Shown here one piece after another: positions 5,897 through 7,773 of a stretch of 7,773 nucleotides of DNA. Below the pieces are notes generated by a model that saw nothing but the letters and a program-made list of their open reading frames with translations, was not told the DNA's origin and searched no databases. Each line of letters opens with the position of its first letter. Position 1 is the stretch's first letter. The position numbers and the translations under genes are program-made. Source of the DNA: Anaerolineaceae bacterium (GTDB lineage: Bacteria; Chloroflexota; Anaerolineae; Anaerolineales; Anaerolineaceae); NCBI GenBank assembly GCA_021107195.1, contig JAIOTF010000436.1, forward strand, positions 1 to 7,773, written 5' to 3'.

Positions 5897-6045
5897 TCAT
5901 GAAGGTACCTTTGCCGGGCCGCTCACCTCGCTGCCCTGCGTAAGACCCACCAGCTGGTTGGCATGGTCATAACTGTAGCTGTTCGTCCCGGCGGAAAGCA
6001 GGTTCCCGTTGGCGTCCCAGGTATAGGTTGTGCTAGTGACGTTTG
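5897..6045 (-). pseudogene. Rhs/YD-repeat gene fragment
   Basis: Read on the minus strand, this piece encodes TSTTYTWDANGNLLSAGTNS and then YSYDHANQLVGLTQGSE. This is one YD repeat (Y-x-Y-D-x2-N-x-L, with the G-N-L-L half-repeat), typical of Rhs and other cell-surface YD-repeat proteins. Only about 40 residues match. Both flanks diverge, and an open frame reaching ATG 6202 runs through attC7 and has no protein character. It is a scrap of a large gene, not a working one. Its orientation is opposite to all cassette genes and its right limit is uncertain. Confidence 0.6.
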
Positions 6046-6125
6046 AGCAAACTGGTAATGCTGGCTCGGCTCCGAATATATATAACCAGAAAGCAATTGC
6101 CTTCTTGATCAATGTACTAAATGGC

Positions 6126-6250
6126 ACATAACCCAAACTGCACCCGACTCGGCTTTGCCGAGAGCTAATCGGCGCGATTTTTGACAGTTTGACTCTGAGC
6201 AAAAGATGTATCGGGACAGCGCCGCCAAGCGCCTGAACAAATCGTTATGC
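6126..6250 (+). other. attC: attC7 recombination site
   Basis: The boxes are ACATAAC (6126-6132) and GTTATGC (6244-6250), complementary at six of seven positions. The left half, with CCAAACTGCA and a perfect hairpin CTCGGC-TTT-GCCGAG (6148-6162), aligns with the left half of attC5 (CCAAATTGCA ... ACTTGGCTTCG). The long-range inner arms are less clear than in the other sites. Confidence 0.62.
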
Positions 6251-6293
6251 GGCGAGTTGAATGCAATGATCTCTAGGATAAGGATGCAACTCT

Positions 6294-7091
6294 ATGACAA
6301 AGACGGAACCAGCGCATACTGACACTGACCACCAAGTACGTCAAGCTCTATGGTTGTGGGGCGTATTTATCGTGTTCATAGTAATTCTCAATGGCACGAT
6401 CCCATTCGCGCTAGGTGCTGACTTGCGCGTTTGGACTCATTCAACAGCCAAGATTGTTTTAATGTCCCTCGTCGTCTACGCTGGCCTATTTCCCGTTGTT
6501 CCGTTGATTTTGGTCAAAGGGTGGAAGACGGTACGTCAACCTGCATTTCTATTACCATTGCTCGTCGCCGTCATAGCCATTACTTTGTGGTACGTCGTCC
6601 GAGGTATAGCCGGGATTGCCCTTGTGGTGCTAGCCTACTTGCATTGGCATTTCGATCTTTCGGGTTTGGGTATTCGATCGCGCGGCTGGAGGGGCGACGT
6701 ACTGGCCATACTTTTCTTGGGGTTGTTGAACTCGATGCCCGTGTTTCTGCAACCTGGCCCTTACTCTTTTTCGCTTGGTAAAGCCTTGCTTTCAGGCGTG
6801 AGTCGCCTGTTCACCAATCCCGCATCATCCGTCGAGAATCTCTTCTACTTTGGGTTCTTGACAAAGCGGCTATCACACAAGACCGGCAAATGGCTGACCC
6901 CATTTCTCATTGCGGCAATGTATACGGCTCATGAAATGAGCAACCCCGAATACTGGTATGGAGGCATGCCCTTTGTACTAATATTTCTGGCGGTCGCGAT
7001 TTCTGTTGCGATATACCTTTGGCGTCAGAGTGCGGTGGTAATCTGGCTAAGTAGTGGATTGGGAAGCTTTGCTACACAGTTATTGCAATAA
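6294..7091 (+). CDS. Cassette F: CPBP/Abi-like multispanning membrane protein
   Basis: The 265-residue protein has about seven or eight hydrophobic segments (the first at about 17-42 and 52-74, the last at about 226-243). The C-terminal half resembles the CPBP (CAAX protease and bacteriocin-processing, Abi) family: SSVENLFYFGFLTKRL at about 178-193 takes the place of motif 1, and FLIAAMYTAHEMSNPEYWYG (204-223) that of motif 2 with His213. In active members motif 1 is E-E-x3-R. Here it is Glu181-Asn182 and the expected Arg is absent, so proteolytic activity is doubtful. Members of this family act in membrane proteolysis, bacteriocin self-immunity or prenyl-protein processing; which applies here cannot be told. 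AAGGA at 6280-6284 precedes the ATG by nine bases. It lies alone between attC7 and attC8. Confidence 0.8.
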   Translation: MTKTEPAHTDTDHQVRQALWLWGVFIVFIVILNGTIPFALGADLRVWTHSTAKIVLMSLVVYAGLFPVVPLILVKGWKTVRQPAFLLPLLVAVIAITLWYVVRGIAGIALVVLAYLHWHFDLSGLGIRSRGWRGDVLAILFLGLLNSMPVFLQPGPYSFSLGKALLSGVSRLFTNPASSVENLFYFGFLTKRLSHKTGKWLTPFLIAAMYTAHEMSNPEYWYGGMPFVLIFLAVAISVAIYLWRQSAVVIWLSSGLGSFATQLLQ

Positions 7092-7156
7092 GCCACGACT
7101 TTGGATGCAGTGCCAAGCTCTGGTTGTACGGGCCGGGGAAAGATGGGCAAAACGCC

Positions 7157-7285
7157 GCATAACAACCGCATGAACCCAACCGCCCTATCAGGCGCGCACA
7201 TCGACGATCACAGGCGCTTTCAGTTAGTTTTTAGCGAAAGCTCTACCATTCACCCGCGCGGCGGTTGAACCGCGAGCCGTTATAA
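7157..7285 (+). other. attC: attC8 recombination site
   Basis: The boxes are GCATAAC (7157-7163) and GTTATAA (7279-7285). CAACCGCC (7177-7184) pairs perfectly with GGCGGTTG (7260-7267). The last two bases of the core box depart from the complement, as expected when the following cassette or element supplies them. Confidence 0.8.
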
Positions 7286-7349
7286 AAAATCGCCGAAAGA
7301 CTGCCTGCTTCAGCTGGCAGATGAAAGGCGCACGTGTGGCACGCAAAGG

Positions 7350-7379
7350 TTGTCAAAAAGAAAGAACCTCAGGTAGGAT
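7350..7379 (+). promoter_or_regulatory. Possible promoter of the ISKra4-like transposase
   Basis: TTGTCA (7350-7355) and TAGGAT (7374-7379) are separated by 18 bases and lie 36 bases before the start codon. They match the sigma-70-type consensus at five and four of six positions. The pairing is plausible but was picked by eye. Confidence 0.3.
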
Positions 7380-7415
7380 AAGGTCTGTGAAAACTAAATC
7401 CACCGGAGGTTCCAA

Positions 7416-7773
7416 ATGGAATATACCACTGAAGCGCTAAACGAAATAGCGTGCGAACTGGCAGAAATGTTGAAAACCGCAATCTTGGCAAAAGAAGAGA
7501 ACGGAGAAGAGATTGTCAAAATCGCCGAAATCGAAACAGACATGCGTGAAACCCTGCGACAGATAGGCAACCTGGCTCTAAGCAAATTGTTGAGTTCAAT
7601 GCAGAGGACACCCGCCAGTGAGATAGCCTGCGAATGTGGCGGAAGGTTGCATTATCAGCGTATGCGAGAGGCAACAATCATCAGCGTGTTTGGGAAAACA
7701 ACCTACAAACGGGCATATTATGCTGGTTGTAGATGCAAGCAGGGGAAAGCGCCAATAGATGAGCAATTTGGAT
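7416..7773 (+). CDS. ISKra4-family-like transposase, N-terminal part (cut by window end)
   Basis: The open frame runs from ATG 7416 to the last base with no stop, giving 119 residues. The start is set by GGAGGT at 7405-7410, five bases upstream. The first 65 residues are helical and charged. Then come Cys72-x-Cys74 (ACECGGRLHYQRMREATI) and a KTTYKRAYYAGCRCKQG segment with Cys105-x-Cys107, followed by APIDEQFG. This paired CxC zinc-ribbon-like layout with an R-A-Y-Y-x2-C strand, a G-x2-P-[IL]-D turn and a closing E-x-[FL]-G is what I recall from ISKra4-type transposases, upstream of the catalytic DDE core that lies beyond the window. A related family (UPF0236-like) shares parts of this, so the family name is probable rather than certain. 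Confidence 0.7.
   Translation, partial: MEYTTEALNEIACELAEMLKTAILAKEENGEEIVKIAEIETDMRETLRQIGNLALSKLLSSMQRTPASEIACECGGRLHYQRMREATIISVFGKTTYKRAYYAGCRCKQGKAPIDEQFG

Larger units (their letters stand above)
1263..7285 (+). mobile_element. Integron gene-cassette array (CALIN-like, no integrase in window)
   Basis: Seven attC-like sites plus one truncated site lie between short single-gene units in one orientation, with each stop codon a few to about 100 bases before the next site. The spacing gene-attC-gene-attC and the different codon and base usage of adjacent genes are the classic signs of captured cassettes. Cassette D (AT-rich) next to cassette E (GC-rich) is the sharpest contrast. Neither an IntI-type tyrosine recombinase nor an attI is present in this window, so it is either a distal part of a larger array or a free-standing attC cluster. 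Confidence 0.8.
7286..7773 (+). mobile_element. 5' part of an ISKra4-like insertion sequence
   Basis: The transposase gene at 7416 implies an insertion sequence whose left end lies between attC8 and the gene. No terminal inverted repeat can be confirmed because the right end is beyond the window. The 130 bases between the attC8 core and the gene hold no reading frame of note. Confidence 0.5.

Noticed and set aside
5897..6202. 101-residue open frame on the minus strand between attC6 and attC7
   Set aside because: Only the last third matches a YD repeat. The rest runs through attC7 and non-coding sequence, so it is treated as a gene fragment, not a gene.
6180..6210. TTGACA at 6180 as a cassette promoter
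   Set aside because: No acceptable -10 hexamer occurs 16-19 bases downstream, and the sequence is within attC7.
1263..7285. CRISPR array as an explanation for the recurrent palindromic sites
   Set aside because: The repeated units are long, differ in sequence, and are separated by whole genes. Complementary outer boxes fit attC sites, not CRISPR repeats.

Overview
The window is best read as part of a chromosomal integron cassette array without its integrase (a CALIN, cluster of attC sites lacking an integrase), flanked and invaded by insertion sequences. From about 1263 to 7285 all real genes lie on the + strand. Each is followed by an attC-like site with outer boxes of the form RYYYAAC ... 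GTTRRRY (GCCTAAC/GTTAGGC in the clearest cases). No integrase, attI or cassette promoter Pc is visible, so these must lie outside the window or be absent. The likely host is a Chloroflexota bacterium (Anaerolineae-like). This rests on the NBR1-type Ig-like domain, the Thr/Pro-rich linkers after lipoprotein signals, the ComB remnant and the insertion sequence types. It is an inference from family knowledge, not a taxonomic assignment.

Left part (1-1250): the frameshifted C-terminal end of an IS4-type DDE transposase (1-286). Next comes a solitary IS200-like element with tnpA (443-892) and hairpins at both ends. Abutting it is a 5'-truncated 2-phosphosulfolactate phosphatase (ComB)-like gene (about 981-1250).

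Cassette array (1263-7285): attC1; a 212-aa membrane-anchored or secreted protein (1411-2049); attC2; a 167-aa lipoprotein (2151-2654); attC3; a 192-aa lipoprotein (2872-3450); attC4; a 471-aa one-pass membrane protein with a cytoplasmic LuxR-type DNA-binding domain and an external NBR1-like Ig domain (3632-5047); attC5; a lipoprotein with a frameshift at a run of seven G (5195-5710, true tail to 5832); a truncated attC6 followed by a minus-strand Rhs YD-repeat scrap (about 5897-6045); attC7; a 265-aa CPBP-like multispanning membrane protein (6294-7091); attC8.

Right edge (from about 7286): the 5' part of an ISKra4-like transposase gene (7416 onward), cut off by the window end.

No metabolic pathway links the cassette genes. 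Their shared property is that every cassette product is predicted to be membrane-inserted or exported. The array therefore looks like a store of cell-envelope functions, with one possible membrane-bound sensor and transcription factor among them.
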